Source: Solirubrobacter taibaiensis (GTDB lineage: Bacteria; Actinomycetota; Thermoleophilia; Solirubrobacterales; Solirubrobacteraceae). Taken from it: 64,000 nt of DNA. The notes beneath the pieces are model-generated. The model was not told the origin of the DNA and searched no databases. It was given only the letters and a program-made list of their open reading frames with translations. Shown here in pieces: positions 49,384-57,623 of this stretch (positions within the stretch are counted from its first letter, which is position 1; the number at the start of each line of letters is the position of its first letter). Location: contig JAPDDQ010000021.1 of assembly GCA_027587225.1 (NCBI GenBank), forward strand, positions 54,304 to 118,303, given 5' to 3'. The translations under genes were made by a program, and so were the position numbers.

Positions 49384-50159
49384 GTCGCCAAGCGGTCGCC
49401 AAGACGTACAAGCTCTACCTGGGAGGCGCGTTCGTGCGTTCGGAGTCCGGCCGGACCGACCCGATCGAGGGCGTGAACGTGCCGCGCGGCTCGCGCAAGG
49501 ACGTGCGCGACGCCGTCAAGGTCGCACGGGCCGCCGCCGGTGGGTGGGCGAAGAAGACGGCCTACAACCGCGGGCAGGTGCTGTACCGGTTCGCGGAGGC
49601 ACTCGAGTCGCGCTCGGATGGCAGCGACGAGTACGGCGAGGCGATCGACCTGCTCGTGCACTACGCGGGCTGGACGGACAAGCTCGCCGCGGTGATGGGC
49701 GGCGTGAACCCGGTGGCAGCGCCGTTCCTGAGCTTCTCCTCGCCGGAGCCGACGGGCGTGGTCGCGGTGCTCGCGCCCGACTCCCCCGCCCTGCTGGGCC
49801 TGGTGCGCGAGATCGCTCCCGCGTTGGCCGCGGGCAACACGGTGGTCGCGATCGTCTCGCGGACCAAGCCGCTGCGCGCGCTGGACCTCGGTGAGGTCGC
49901 CGGCGTCTCGGACATCCCGGGCGGCGTGCTGAACCTGATCTCCGGGCGGCTCGACGAGCTGCTCACGCCACTGTGCGGGCACCGCGACGTCAACGCGATC
50001 ATCGACGCCACCTACGACGATGACGTCGCCGCCACCGTCGACACGCTGGCCGCGGACACCGTCAAGCGCGTGTCGCGCCCGGCGCCGCACACCGACTCGT
50101 TGACGCGGCTCGAGCCCCTGATGGAGCTCAAGACCGCCTGGCATCCGGTCGGGACATAA
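49380..50159 (+). CDS. ALDH-like protein lacking the catalytic domain, 259 aa
   Basis: A half-length ALDH homologue. It has the N-terminal strands (YKLYLGGAFVRSES), VARAAAGGWAKKTAYNRGQV, and AIDLLVHYAGWTDKLAAVMG as in the first ALDH, but the cofactor Asn motif is LAPDSP instead of PWNF. After GNTVVAIVS the protein ends with ELKTAWHPVGT, without the Glu and Cys catalytic segment. Length and position right after the full ALDH suggest a partner or regulatory subunit, as in the second half of ALDH16-type proteins. The stop codon is the first base triplet of a 21-bp palindrome. Confidence 0.8.
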   Translation: MSRQAVAKTYKLYLGGAFVRSESGRTDPIEGVNVPRGSRKDVRDAVKVARAAAGGWAKKTAYNRGQVLYRFAEALESRSDGSDEYGEAIDLLVHYAGWTDKLAAVMGGVNPVAAPFLSFSSPEPTGVVAVLAPDSPALLGLVREIAPALAAGNTVVAIVSRTKPLRALDLGEVAGVSDIPGGVLNLISGRLDELLTPLCGHRDVNAIIDATYDDDVAATVDTLAADTVKRVSRPAPHTDSLTRLEPLMELKTAWHPVGT

Positions 50160-50177
50160 AGGGGCCAGGCCCCTTTA
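50157..50177. repeat. REP-like 21-bp palindrome at the ALDH-like/RNB junction
   Basis: Arms TAAAGGGGCC and GGCCCCTTTA are perfectly complementary around one central A. It supplies the stop codon of the ALDH-like gene and sits where the first codons of the RNB-domain protein should be. It shares the TAAAG..GG / CC..CTTTA pattern with the palindromes in the cydDC linker, 12 kb away. Short dispersed palindromes of this kind are usually REP/RAYT-type elements; no transposase is nearby. It could act as a hairpin in the operon mRNA. Confidence 0.6.
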
Positions 50178-50266
50178 AGGAAGGGCTCGCGGCGATCCGC
50201 CGTGAGCTCGACCTGCCCGGCGAGTTCTCCGCCGAGGCGCTCGCCGAAGCCGAGCGGCTGCCGGCC

Positions 50267-51472
50267 GTGCAGGGCGACCGGGTCGAGCTCGAGTTCGTGA
50301 CGATCGACCCGCCGGGCGCGCGCGACCTCGACCAGGCGATGCACCTCGCGCGGCGCGAGGACGGGTTCCGCGTGTCCTACGCGATCGCCGACCCCGGGTC
50401 CTTCCTCACGCCGGGCGGCGCACTCGACCGCGAGGCTCACGCCCGGGGCGCGACGCTCTACCTGCCCGACGGGAAGATCCCGTTGTATCCCCCGGCACTC
50501 TCGGAAGGCGCGGGCTCGCTGCTCCCCGGCGAGTGGCGGCCCGCGGTGTTGTGGACGATCGACCTCGACGCGGCCGGGGAAGTGGTCACGGTGGACGTGG
50601 CGCGGCGGGTGGTGCGCAGCGTCGCGCAGCACACCTACGACGACGTGCCCGCGGCGGTCGCGCCGCTGCTGAAGGAGATCGGCGAGCTGCGGCTCGCCGT
50701 CGAGCGCGCCCGCGGCGGCGTCCGGCTCCCGCGGCCCGAGCAGGAAGTCGTCCCGCTGGATGGCGGCTGGACGCTCGCCTATCGCGCCTACAACGAGTAC
50801 GAGGAGTACAACGCGCAGATCTCGCTGCTGTGCGGGATGGCCGCGGCGGCGAAGATGCTGGCGGCGAACGTCGGCATCCTGCGCACCCAGCCCGACCCTT
50901 CGCCGCGGGCCTTCGAGCGGCTCCGGCTCGCCGCGCACGCGCTGGGCGTGGACTGGCCGACGGACCTCAGCTACCCGGAGTTCGTGCGCCTGCTCGACGC
51001 CACCGTCCCGGCCCACGCCGCGATCATGCACGAGGCCTCGCGGATCGGCTCCGGAGCGGGCTACACGGCGTTCGACGGCGCGCCGCCGGAGGTGTCCACC
51101 CACTGGGCCGTCGCCGCGCCCTACGCGCATGCCACCGCGCCGCTACGCCGGTTGCAGGACCGCTACGTATCCGACTGCTGCCTCGACCGGCCCGACCGCG
51201 AGGCGCTGCCCGACCTGCCGGCGACGATGGCGGCGGGTTCGCGCCGCGCCGGCGCCGTGGACCGGGCCGTGGTCGACCTCGTCGAGGCCGTGATCCTGCA
51301 GGGGCGCGAGGGCGAGACGTTCGACGCCGTGGTCATCGACGAAGGCGTCATCCAACTCCGCGATCCCGCCGTGCGCGCCAAGGTCTCCGGTGCGCCCGCC
51401 CCGGGGACCGAAGTCGTCGTACGCCTTGAGCGCGCCGATCCTGCCTCCCGCACCGTGCAGTTCGCGGTCTGA
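50267..51472 (+). CDS. RNB-domain exoribonuclease (RNase II/R family), possibly lacking its native start
   Basis: A 401-residue protein with the RNB catalytic domain: TIDPPGARDLDQAM holds the conserved metal Asp cluster, then FRVSYAIADPGSF, IPLYPPALSEGAGSLLPGEW and AYNEYEEYNAQISLLCG. APLRRLQDRY is the domain's end. No cold-shock or S1 domain is obvious. The conventional start is GTG 50267, but the frame is open upstream to the palindrome, and KEGLAAIRRELDLPGEFSA reads like the family's N-terminal helix; no ATG/GTG/TTG precedes it. The native start seems to have been replaced. The gene is followed 1 nt later by a HerA-like ATPase. Confidence 0.83.
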   Translation: MQGDRVELEFVTIDPPGARDLDQAMHLARREDGFRVSYAIADPGSFLTPGGALDREAHARGATLYLPDGKIPLYPPALSEGAGSLLPGEWRPAVLWTIDLDAAGEVVTVDVARRVVRSVAQHTYDDVPAAVAPLLKEIGELRLAVERARGGVRLPRPEQEVVPLDGGWTLAYRAYNEYEEYNAQISLLCGMAAAAKMLAANVGILRTQPDPSPRAFERLRLAAHALGVDWPTDLSYPEFVRLLDATVPAHAAIMHEASRIGSGAGYTAFDGAPPEVSTHWAVAAPYAHATAPLRRLQDRYVSDCCLDRPDREALPDLPATMAAGSRRAGAVDRAVVDLVEAVILQGREGETFDAVVIDEGVIQLRDPAVRAKVSGAPAPGTEVVVRLERADPASRTVQFAV

Positions 51473-51473
51473 G

Positions 51474-53513
51474 ATGCACCTCGGGACGACGACCGAAGGG
51501 ACACCGCTCGAGCTCGCGCCCGCGGACCTCACCACCCACGGCGTGATCGTGGGCATGACGGGCTCCGGCAAGACCGGGCTCGGCATCGTGCTGCTCGAGG
51601 AGGCGCTCGCGGCCGGGATCCCGACGCTGATCCTGGACCCCAAGGGCGACATGGGCAACCTCGCCGGCGACGACGTCACGATCTACACGCCGGGGTCGGA
51701 GGCGGGCGTGCCGCTGAACGTGATCGGCTCGCTGGCGGCGCCATCGTTGTCCTGGGACAGCGAGGCCGAGACGCTGCGCGACGAGATCGAGAGCGTCGTC
51801 ACGAGCCTGCTGGGGCTGGTCGGGATCGCCGCCGACCCGCTGGCGAGCCGCGAGTACGTGCTGCTCGCCAACCTGATCGAACACGCGTGGCGCGCGGGCC
51901 GGAACCTGGACCTGCCGACACTGATCGGCGAGGTGCACGCGCCGCCGCTCCGCAAGCTCGGGGTGTTCGACATCGACGTCTTCTTCCCGCCGGCGGGACG
52001 GACCGCGCTGGCGATGCGGCTGAACGGGCTGATCGCCTCGCCGTCGTTCGCGGCCTGGAGCGCGGGTGTGCCGCTGGACATCGGCGCGCTGCTCGGGGAG
52101 CGGCGCGCGGCGATCATCTACCTCGCCCACTTAAGCGACGACGAGCGCCAGTTCGCGGTCACGCTCGTGCTGTCCAAGCTCGTGACGTGGATGCGCGGAC
52201 TGCCCGGTACGAGCGAGCTGCGCGCGCTCGTGTACATGGACGAGGTCTTCGGCTTCGCGCCGCCCACCGCGATGCCGCCGGCCAAGCAGCCGATCCTGAC
52301 GATCCTCAAGCAGGCGCGCGCGTTCGGGGTCGGCATGGTCCTCTCCACGCAGAACCCGGTCGACCTCGACTACAAGGCGATGGCCAACGCGGGCACGTGG
52401 CTCGTCGGCCGGTTGCAGACCGAGAACGACAAGGCGCGCGTGTTGGAAGGCCTCCGGTCCGCGGCCGGCGGCGCGGACATCGAGGCGCTCTCGGCTGGGA
52501 TCGGCGGGTTGGCGAAGCGCCAGTTCATGCTGGTGAGCGCGCGCTCGAACCGGCCGGTGGTGTTCAGCACCCGGGATACGCGCTCGCGGCTGACCGGGCC
52601 GTTGACGCGCGAGCAGGTCGCGGCGATCACGCCGGACGTCCCGGTGGCCGCTCCTGTCGTTGTGTCATCGGATGCCGGAACCCCGGTCGCGCCGCCCGTC
52701 GCCGAAGGTGTGCCCGTCGGCTGGGCGGGTGCCGGGCGCTTGCGGGCGTATCTGAGCGCCCGGGTGAGCGTGCACTACGACGACCCGGGCGTGGATGAGC
52801 TGGTGCGCTTCGAGGCGTTCTACACGCTGGCTGCGCAACCCGTCGACGTGTCCGGTCCGGTCGCCGATGTGGCTCCGGCGGGCGTCGACTACGAGCTGCC
52901 CGACGCGCCGATCGGCGAGCGCGCGTTCTTCCGTGACGCGGAGAAGGCGATCAAGCGCCACGTGGTCGCGGAACGCACGCTCGAGCTGCGCCGGAACGTG
53001 AAGCTCAAGCTCGTCTCCCGTCCGGGTGAGTCGGCGGAGGCGTTCGCCGCGCGCTGCGACGAGGCCGCGCAGGCGGCCGCGGACGCCGAGACGGCCAAGC
53101 TCCGGGACAAGCTGGAGGTGCGCGAAGACCGGCTGCAACGCGCGCTGGAGACGGCGCGCCGACGCGTCGAGGACCTCTCGCTGGAGGAGCGTGCACAGCA
53201 GACCGAGCAGCTCGCCGCGGGCGCGGGGATGTTGCTCGGCGCGTTGTTCGGCGGGCGCCGGCGTACGCGCTCGATGGCCGGAGCGCTCGGCCGGTCGGCG
53301 CGCGGCGCGAGCAAGCGCCGTGCGGCGGAGGCGAAGGTGGCCGACGCGACCGACGACCTGCTCGAGGTCGAGCGGGAGATCGAGGCGTCCGTGCTGGAGA
53401 TCGACGCGCGTTGGCGCGCCGTCGCCGATCAGATCGAGCCGGTCGCCGTGCGTGCCGAAGCCGCCGACGTCGCCGTCGAGCGGCTCGCGCTGATCTGGGC
53501 GACGCCGCTGTAG
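51474..53513 (+). CDS. HerA/VirB4-like ATPase with C-terminal coiled coil
   Basis: A 679-residue P-loop ATPase of the FtsK-HerA superfamily. Walker A is GMTGSGKT (27-34); Walker B is ALVYMDEVFGF, followed by an arginine-finger-like region and the sensor segment VGMVLSTQNPVDLDY. The N-terminal HAS barrel of archaeal HerA is absent. Residues about 400-540 are a linker; about 545-650 a charged coiled coil (KLEVREDRLQRALETARRRV). Substrate may be DNA or protein; the pairing with an RNB nuclease is suggestive. It overlaps pyrD at the 3' end by 85 nt. Confidence 0.85.
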   Translation: MHLGTTTEGTPLELAPADLTTHGVIVGMTGSGKTGLGIVLLEEALAAGIPTLILDPKGDMGNLAGDDVTIYTPGSEAGVPLNVIGSLAAPSLSWDSEAETLRDEIESVVTSLLGLVGIAADPLASREYVLLANLIEHAWRAGRNLDLPTLIGEVHAPPLRKLGVFDIDVFFPPAGRTALAMRLNGLIASPSFAAWSAGVPLDIGALLGERRAAIIYLAHLSDDERQFAVTLVLSKLVTWMRGLPGTSELRALVYMDEVFGFAPPTAMPPAKQPILTILKQARAFGVGMVLSTQNPVDLDYKAMANAGTWLVGRLQTENDKARVLEGLRSAAGGADIEALSAGIGGLAKRQFMLVSARSNRPVVFSTRDTRSRLTGPLTREQVAAITPDVPVAAPVVVSSDAGTPVAPPVAEGVPVGWAGAGRLRAYLSARVSVHYDDPGVDELVRFEAFYTLAAQPVDVSGPVADVAPAGVDYELPDAPIGERAFFRDAEKAIKRHVVAERTLELRRNVKLKLVSRPGESAEAFAARCDEAAQAAADAETAKLRDKLEVREDRLQRALETARRRVEDLSLEERAQQTEQLAAGAGMLLGALFGGRRRTRSMAGALGRSARGASKRRAAEAKVADATDDLLEVEREIEASVLEIDARWRAVADQIEPVAVRAEAADVAVERLALIWATPL

Positions 53514-54568
53514 CCGTCGCGTTCCATCAGCTCGAGCAGGCCGCTGAGGATCTGCTTGTTCAGCGTCGGGCCGTGATAGACGAGTCCGGTGTAGAGCTGG
53601 ACGGCTGTGGCGCCCAGCTGGAGCTTCGTGTACGCCGCTTCGGCGGTGGTGACGCCGCCGGCGGCGATCAGCGCGTAGCGGTCCTGCGTGATCGACTTCA
53701 GCGTGCCGAGGATGGCGTTGACGAAGTCCTCCACCGGCGGGCCGCCGACCGCGCCCGGGAGCTTCTCGAGCGAGTCACGCGCGACGGTGACCTTCAGGAA
53801 GTCCGGCTTGCCCGACGGCAGGTTGATCGCGAAGCCCGAGACGAACGGGTGGCCGTCGGCGATGGCCACGATCTCGCGCAGGACGCCGGCGTCGCGGGTG
53901 GGCTTGAGCTTGAGGATCAGCGGGACGCGCGGATCTTCCTGGACGAGACGGGCGAGCAGCGCGTCGATCCGCGGGAGCTCGTCGAAGAAGTCGCGGTCCG
54001 CGGCCGAGTTGGGGCAGCTCAGGTTCAGCGCGATGTAGTCCGCGCGGTCCTGCAGGACGGCGAACGAGGCGGCGTAGTCCTCGTACACCTCGGGGCCGTT
54101 GGCGGGCTTGGCCGGGTCGTTGGTCTTGACCAGGTTCACGCCCACCGGCACCCGGCGCGGGCCGGCCAGACGCTCCCGCACCGCGTGGGCGCCCTCGTTG
54201 GGCACGCCGTAGGCGACGACGATCGCCTCATCCTGCGGGACGCGGAACAGCCGCGGCTTCGGGTTCCCGTCCGACGCGTCCGCGGACACGGAGCCGATCT
54301 CGATGTGCCCGAAGCCCAGCGCGCCGAGCATCCTCACGGCCCGCGCGTTCTTGTCGAACCCGGCGGCCAGCCCGAGCGGGTTGCTCAGCGGGAGCCCCGC
54401 GAGCGAGGTGTGCAAGCGGGGATCGTTGAGCGTGAACGCCTTGCCGGCCGCGCGCCGGACGACGGACGAGCGCCCACCCAGCTCGGCCGCGCCGAGCGTG
54501 AGGTTGTGGGCGCGCTCGGCGTCGAGCCGGAACAGCAGCGGCCGGACCGCGGACTCGTAGACGCTCAT
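53429..54568 (-). CDS. pyrD: Dihydroorotate dehydrogenase (quinone), class 2
   Basis: A 379-residue FMN enzyme that oxidises dihydroorotate to orotate with quinone, in pyrimidine synthesis. The N-terminal helical extension (MSVYESAVRPLLFRLDAERA) shows membrane-associated class 2. FGHIEIGSVSADASDGN (FMN), NLSCPNSAADRD (catalytic Ser) and the C-terminal GGVTTAEAAYTKLQLGA are present. The usual C-terminus (ERDGY) is followed by about 28 atypical Ser/Thr/Ala residues that lie antisense to the HerA-like gene, an 85-nt convergent overlap; a local frameshift is possible. Start ATG 54568 is 18 nt from a divergent small gene. Confidence 0.93.
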   Translation of the reverse strand: MSVYESAVRPLLFRLDAERAHNLTLGAAELGGRSSVVRRAAGKAFTLNDPRLHTSLAGLPLSNPLGLAAGFDKNARAVRMLGALGFGHIEIGSVSADASDGNPKPRLFRVPQDEAIVVAYGVPNEGAHAVRERLAGPRRVPVGVNLVKTNDPAKPANGPEVYEDYAASFAVLQDRADYIALNLSCPNSAADRDFFDELPRIDALLARLVQEDPRVPLILKLKPTRDAGVLREIVAIADGHPFVSGFAINLPSGKPDFLKVTVARDSLEKLPGAVGGPPVEDFVNAILGTLKSITQDRYALIAAGGVTTAEAAYTKLQLGATAVQLYTGLVYHGPTLNKQILSGLLELMERDGYSGVAQISASRSTATSAASARTATGSI

Positions 54569-54586
54569 GTCAGCATCGTACGAGCC

Positions 54587-54823
54587 ATGGACGCTCCCTT
54601 CACGCTCGAACCCGCGCCGGGTGGCGCAATCCTGACGGTCGACGAAGCGCGGCTCACGCTCGACCAGGAGGCCTTGCGCGAGCTGCGCGACGGCATCGAC
54701 GCCGCAGTGGCCCGCGGCGCCGCCGGTGGGCAGGGCCCCGTCAGTGAGTTCGGGGTCGGCGACGCGACCGTCACCGTGTCCGCCGTGCCCGGCGGCTCGG
54801 TGAAGCTGCGCATCGACCGCTGA
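54587..54823 (+). CDS. Small hypothetical protein, 78 aa
   Basis: Not recognised. MDAPFTLEPAPGGAILTVDE, then a helix LDQEALRELRDGIDAAVARG and short strands FGVGDATVTVSAVPGGSVKL. It reads as a compact alpha/beta domain. Base usage is coding-like (GC third positions). The divergent start of pyrD is only 18 nt away with an 8-bp palindrome TCGTACGA (54576-54583) between them; if expressed, both would need compact or leaderless promoters. Confidence 0.45.
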   Translation: MDAPFTLEPAPGGAILTVDEARLTLDQEALRELRDGIDAAVARGAAGGQGPVSEFGVGDATVTVSAVPGGSVKLRIDR

Positions 54824-54827
54824 CGCG

Positions 54828-55217
54828 TCAGACGACGGCGACCGCGTCGATCTCGACGAGGAACCCTGGGCCGAGCCCGGCCACGGTGTGGACCGTGATC
54901 GCCGGCGGCGGATCCTCCGGGTTCCACACCTGCTGGAACGCGCCCACGCCTTCGTTGACCGGCTGGCCGTCCACGACGGCGATCCGCCAGTGCACGACGT
55001 TCGCCAACGTCCCGCCTTCGCTCTCGACCACGAGCCGGATGCGCTTGAGCGCTTGGAGTGCCTGCTCGCCCAGCGTGTCGCCGACCACCTTGCCCTCGGC
55101 ATCGACGCCGTTCTGCCCGCCGATGTAGATCGTCTTCGCCGGCTGTTCGACGACGACCGCCTGGCTGAACGCCGGGCTGAAGTGAAGTCCTTCGGGGTTG
55201 ATGTGTCGTGTAGCCAT
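54828..55217 (-). CDS. RidA-family enamine/imine deaminase
   Basis: A 129-residue YjgF/YER057c/UK114 protein. LHFSPAFSQAVVVEQPAKTI, then YIGGQNGVDAEGKVVG, the helix EQALQALKRIRLVVESEGG, and VHWRIAVVDGQ with the Arg-containing strand. GPGFLVEIDAVAVV ends it, with the Glu that orients catalytic water. It removes reactive enamines from PLP-dependent reactions. Its ATG lies in one arm of an inverted repeat; the CGNR regulator's ATG lies in the other. ATG 55217 is the family start. Confidence 0.9.
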   Translation of the reverse strand: MATRHINPEGLHFSPAFSQAVVVEQPAKTIYIGGQNGVDAEGKVVGDTLGEQALQALKRIRLVVESEGGTLANVVHWRIAVVDGQPVNEGVGAFQQVWNPEDPPPAITVHTVAGLGPGFLVEIDAVAVV

Positions 55218-55242
55218 GTAACTAGTTATAGTGGTTACATGG
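55214..55242. promoter_or_regulatory. Shared divergent leaderless promoter with 9-bp inverted repeat
   Basis: CCATGTAAC (55214-55222) and GTTACATGG (55234-55242) are perfect inverted repeats around 11 bp. Each arm contains the start codon of one gene. On the plus strand TATAGT ends 6 nt before the CGNR ATG; on the minus strand TATAAC ends 7 nt before the RidA ATG. Both transcripts should begin at the start codon, and the repeat looks like the operator for the CGNR protein. Confidence 0.65.
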
Positions 55243-55811
55243 TTTCGATGTCGACCGGTCGGCAGTTGCAGGACCCCAAGGGCGGGTCGTTCTTCTTCGA
55301 CGCCGGCGCCGTCTGCCTGGACTTCGCCCACACGGGCGGTGAGGGTCCGTACGCGAAGTTCGAATCGCTCCACGCCCCCTCGGATCTCGAGTCCTGGCTG
55401 GCCGAGCCGCCGCTCTCAGCCGCGCTGACGATGACCGTTGACGAGCTGGCCGCGGCGAAGACCCTGCGTCAGGCGATCTGGGTGGCCGCCCACGCTCAAG
55501 CGGACGGCATCGCGCTCCCCGCCGACGCGGTCGCGACGATCAACGCGGCGGCCGCCGAGCCACCGCTGATTCCCCAGCTGGGCGTCGGCTGGGCGCCGCC
55601 CGTGCAGGCTTCGCAAGCCCTTTCCACGCTCGCCAGGGAGATGATCGACCTGCTCTCCGGCCCGCTCGCCGAGCGCTTCCGCGAGTGCGCGAGCGACAAC
55701 TGCCCACTCGTGTTCGTCGACGCCTCACGGCCCGGCTCCCGGCGCTGGTGCTCGATGGAGCGCTGCGGCAACCGGAACAAGATCCGGGCGCATCGCGCCC
55801 GGCAGGTCTAG
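55239..55811 (+). CDS. ABATE/CGNR zinc-finger regulator
   Basis: A 190-residue protein. N-terminal ABATE domain (about 15-150): GSFFFDAGAVCLDFAHTGG, then LRQAIWVAAHAQADGI. C-terminal CGNR zinc finger (about 150-186): CASDNCPLVFVDAS, then RRWCSMERCGNRNKIRAHRA, typical of stress-linked DNA-binding proteins. It probably controls itself and the divergent ridA-like gene through the shared inverted repeat. The gene ends one base before tRNA-Ser (opposite strand). Confidence 0.88.
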   Translation: MVSMSTGRQLQDPKGGSFFFDAGAVCLDFAHTGGEGPYAKFESLHAPSDLESWLAEPPLSAALTMTVDELAAAKTLRQAIWVAAHAQADGIALPADAVATINAAAAEPPLIPQLGVGWAPPVQASQALSTLAREMIDLLSGPLAERFRECASDNCPLVFVDASRPGSRRWCSMERCGNRNKIRAHRARQV

Positions 55812-55898
55812 CGGAGAGAGGGGGATTCGAACCCCCGGACGAGTTTCCCCGTCACACGATTTCCAGTCGTGCCCGTTCAGCCGCTCCGGCACCTCTCC
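55812..55898 (-). tRNA. tRNA-Ser (anticodon GGA)
   Basis: An 87-nt tRNA with the long variable arm typical of Ser. The acceptor stem GGAGAGG pairs with TCTCTCC (one G-T pair). The anticodon loop CTGGAAA gives anticodon GGA, reading TCC and TCT. The T arm is GGGGG-TTCGAAT-CCCCC. CCA is not encoded; the discriminator base is G. Confidence 0.97.
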
Positions 55899-55926
55899 TG
55901 GATCGACGCGACAGGCTAGCGCGAAC

Positions 55927-57129
55927 TTAGATCTGCCACGCCCCGCCCTGCAAGACGGGTACCCGATCGCCGTCCGGCGTGATCCCCGTGACGGTGAGGG
56001 CGTCGGAGCCGATCATGAAGTCGATGTGGATGTCGGACTCGTTCATCCGCGAAGCCGTGGTCTCGTCGCCGGCGAGGAACGGGAAGGCGCGGCCGAGCGC
56101 GATGTGCGAGGCGGCGTTCTCGTCCAGGAGCGTGTCGTAGAAGACGGTGTCGAGCGCGCCGATGCGGCCCTCGTTGTCCACGAGGGCGACTTCGCCGAGG
56201 CGGGCGGCGCCCTCGTCGCGCTGGATGATCGTGCGCATCGTCTCCTGGGCGGTGGACGCGGTCAGCTCGACGGCGCGACCGCCTTCGAAGCGCACTTCCA
56301 GGTCCCGTACGACGGTGCCGTCGATCAGCACGAGCGGCTTCGTGGAGCGCACGTGGCCGTCGACGCGCGTCGGGTCGGGGCTCGTGAAGACCTCCTCGGT
56401 GGGGAGGTTCGGCATGTGCGGGATGCCGTCGGCGGTCTGGAAGCGCGCGGCCTGCCATGACGCGCCCGGCAGCAGGCCGACGGTCATGTCGGTGCCCGGG
56501 CCCTCGTAGTGGAGCGCGTCGAAGCCGCGCTCGGTCAGGTTCTGCGCGACGGAGACCAGCCGGTCGGCGCGGGAGCGCCAGGCGGCGACCGGGTCCTCCT
56601 CGTCCAGGCGCAGGACGTGCAGGAGCTGCTCCTCGAGCTTGGCGAGCGCGTCCTCCGGCGACAGGTCGGGGTGGACCATCTCCGCCCAGGCGGGCGTCGG
56701 GCCGGGCAGGATCGTCCAGTTGATCTCGCGACGGCCGACGACCTCGCCGGTCTCGCGGATCGCGGGCAGCCGGTCACGGCCGGACCGCACGGGGTCCAGG
56801 TCGTCCATCAGCCCCGGGGCGACGGGGCCGGACAACGTGATCGCGGCGCCGCGGTCCCGCCCCAGCGCGAGGATGCGGTCACCGAGCCACGGCGGGACGT
56901 ACTCGAGCGTGTCGTCGGCGGCGTGCGCGATGCGCGCGTGCTTGATCCAGGGGTCGAACCACGCGAGATCGACGAACTTGGCGCCCTTCTCGTAGGCGCG
57001 GTTCGCGATCGCGCGGACGAGCTGCTCCTTGCCGGGAGCCCCGCTCAGGCTGACGACCTGCCCAGGTTGGAGGTTGGCGCCGAAATCGACAGCGAGCTCG
57101 GCGAAGCGCGCAAGCGTTACATCGTCCAT
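55927..57129 (-). CDS. M29-family aminopeptidase (thermophilic metalloprotease)
   Basis: A 400-residue zinc or cobalt aminopeptidase of clan MQ (AmpS/AmpT). FGANLQPGQVVSLSG is the N-terminal domain start. The metal ligands sit in NLPTEEVFTSPD (Glu pair), DTVFYDTLLDENAASHIALG (His) and ESDIHIDFMIGS (His, Asp). Cytosolic, with broad peptide specificity. Start ATG 57129 is 35 nt from the divergent USP start. Downstream is the tRNA-Ser gene on the same strand. Confidence 0.93.
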   Translation of the reverse strand: MDDVTLARFAELAVDFGANLQPGQVVSLSGAPGKEQLVRAIANRAYEKGAKFVDLAWFDPWIKHARIAHAADDTLEYVPPWLGDRILALGRDRGAAITLSGPVAPGLMDDLDPVRSGRDRLPAIRETGEVVGRREINWTILPGPTPAWAEMVHPDLSPEDALAKLEEQLLHVLRLDEEDPVAAWRSRADRLVSVAQNLTERGFDALHYEGPGTDMTVGLLPGASWQAARFQTADGIPHMPNLPTEEVFTSPDPTRVDGHVRSTKPLVLIDGTVVRDLEVRFEGGRAVELTASTAQETMRTIIQRDEGAARLGEVALVDNEGRIGALDTVFYDTLLDENAASHIALGRAFPFLAGDETTASRMNESDIHIDFMIGSDALTVTGITPDGDRVPVLQGGAWQI

Positions 57130-57164
57130 GGCACGGCGAGCGTAGCTGGTGACACTATGCAGCC

Positions 57165-57623
57165 GTGCTCCGCTATCGCCATGTCCTGGTCGCGTTCGAC
57201 GCGTCGTCCGAGGCGCAGCTCGCGCTCGCCCACGCCGTCGCGATGGCGCAGGTCTACCGCGCGAAGCTCGCGCTCGTCGCCGTCGTGCCCCCGCCGCCGT
57301 TGCTCTCCTGGCAGGCGCCGGGCGGGATGCGCGGCATCCACGAGGCTGAGCAGGAGGAGCTCGAGAAGGCGCTGCGGGAAGCCGCTGACGGCGTGCCCGA
57401 CGATCTCTCCGTCACCACCCAGCTGCTCGACGGAGACCCGGCGCGCGAGCTGCTCCGGCTGGCCCGCGATGGGGACTTCGACGTGATCGTGATGGGCTCG
57501 CGCGGCCGTGGGCGGGTGACCGCGGCGTTGCTCGGCAGCGTCTCCAACCGGGTCATGCACGACGCCGGCGTGCCCGTGATCGTGATCCACCGACCCAGCG
57601 ACGGACCCGATCTTGCCGCGTAG
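57165..57623 (+). CDS. Universal stress protein (UspA family), ATP-binding type
   Basis: A 152-residue single-domain USP. HVLVAFDASSEAQLALAHAV starts it and FDVIVMGSRGRGRV to LLGSVSNRVMHDAG holds the G-2x-G-9x-G-S/N ATP motif. It ends VPVIVIHRP. Stress-related ATP binding is known for this class; its partner is unknown. GTG 57165 is the start; the arginase-like gene begins at TTG 57613 inside its 3' end (11-nt overlap), so they are translated together. Confidence 0.9.
   Translation: MLRYRHVLVAFDASSEAQLALAHAVAMAQVYRAKLALVAVVPPPPLLSWQAPGGMRGIHEAEQEELEKALREAADGVPDDLSVTTQLLDGDPARELLRLARDGDFDVIVMGSRGRGRVTAALLGSVSNRVMHDAGVPVIVIHRPSDGPDLAA

Noticed and set aside
50157..50177. Palindrome as a rho-independent terminator
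   Set aside because: It has only a three-T run and lies inside a tight operon; the same pattern occurs inside the cydDC coding region.
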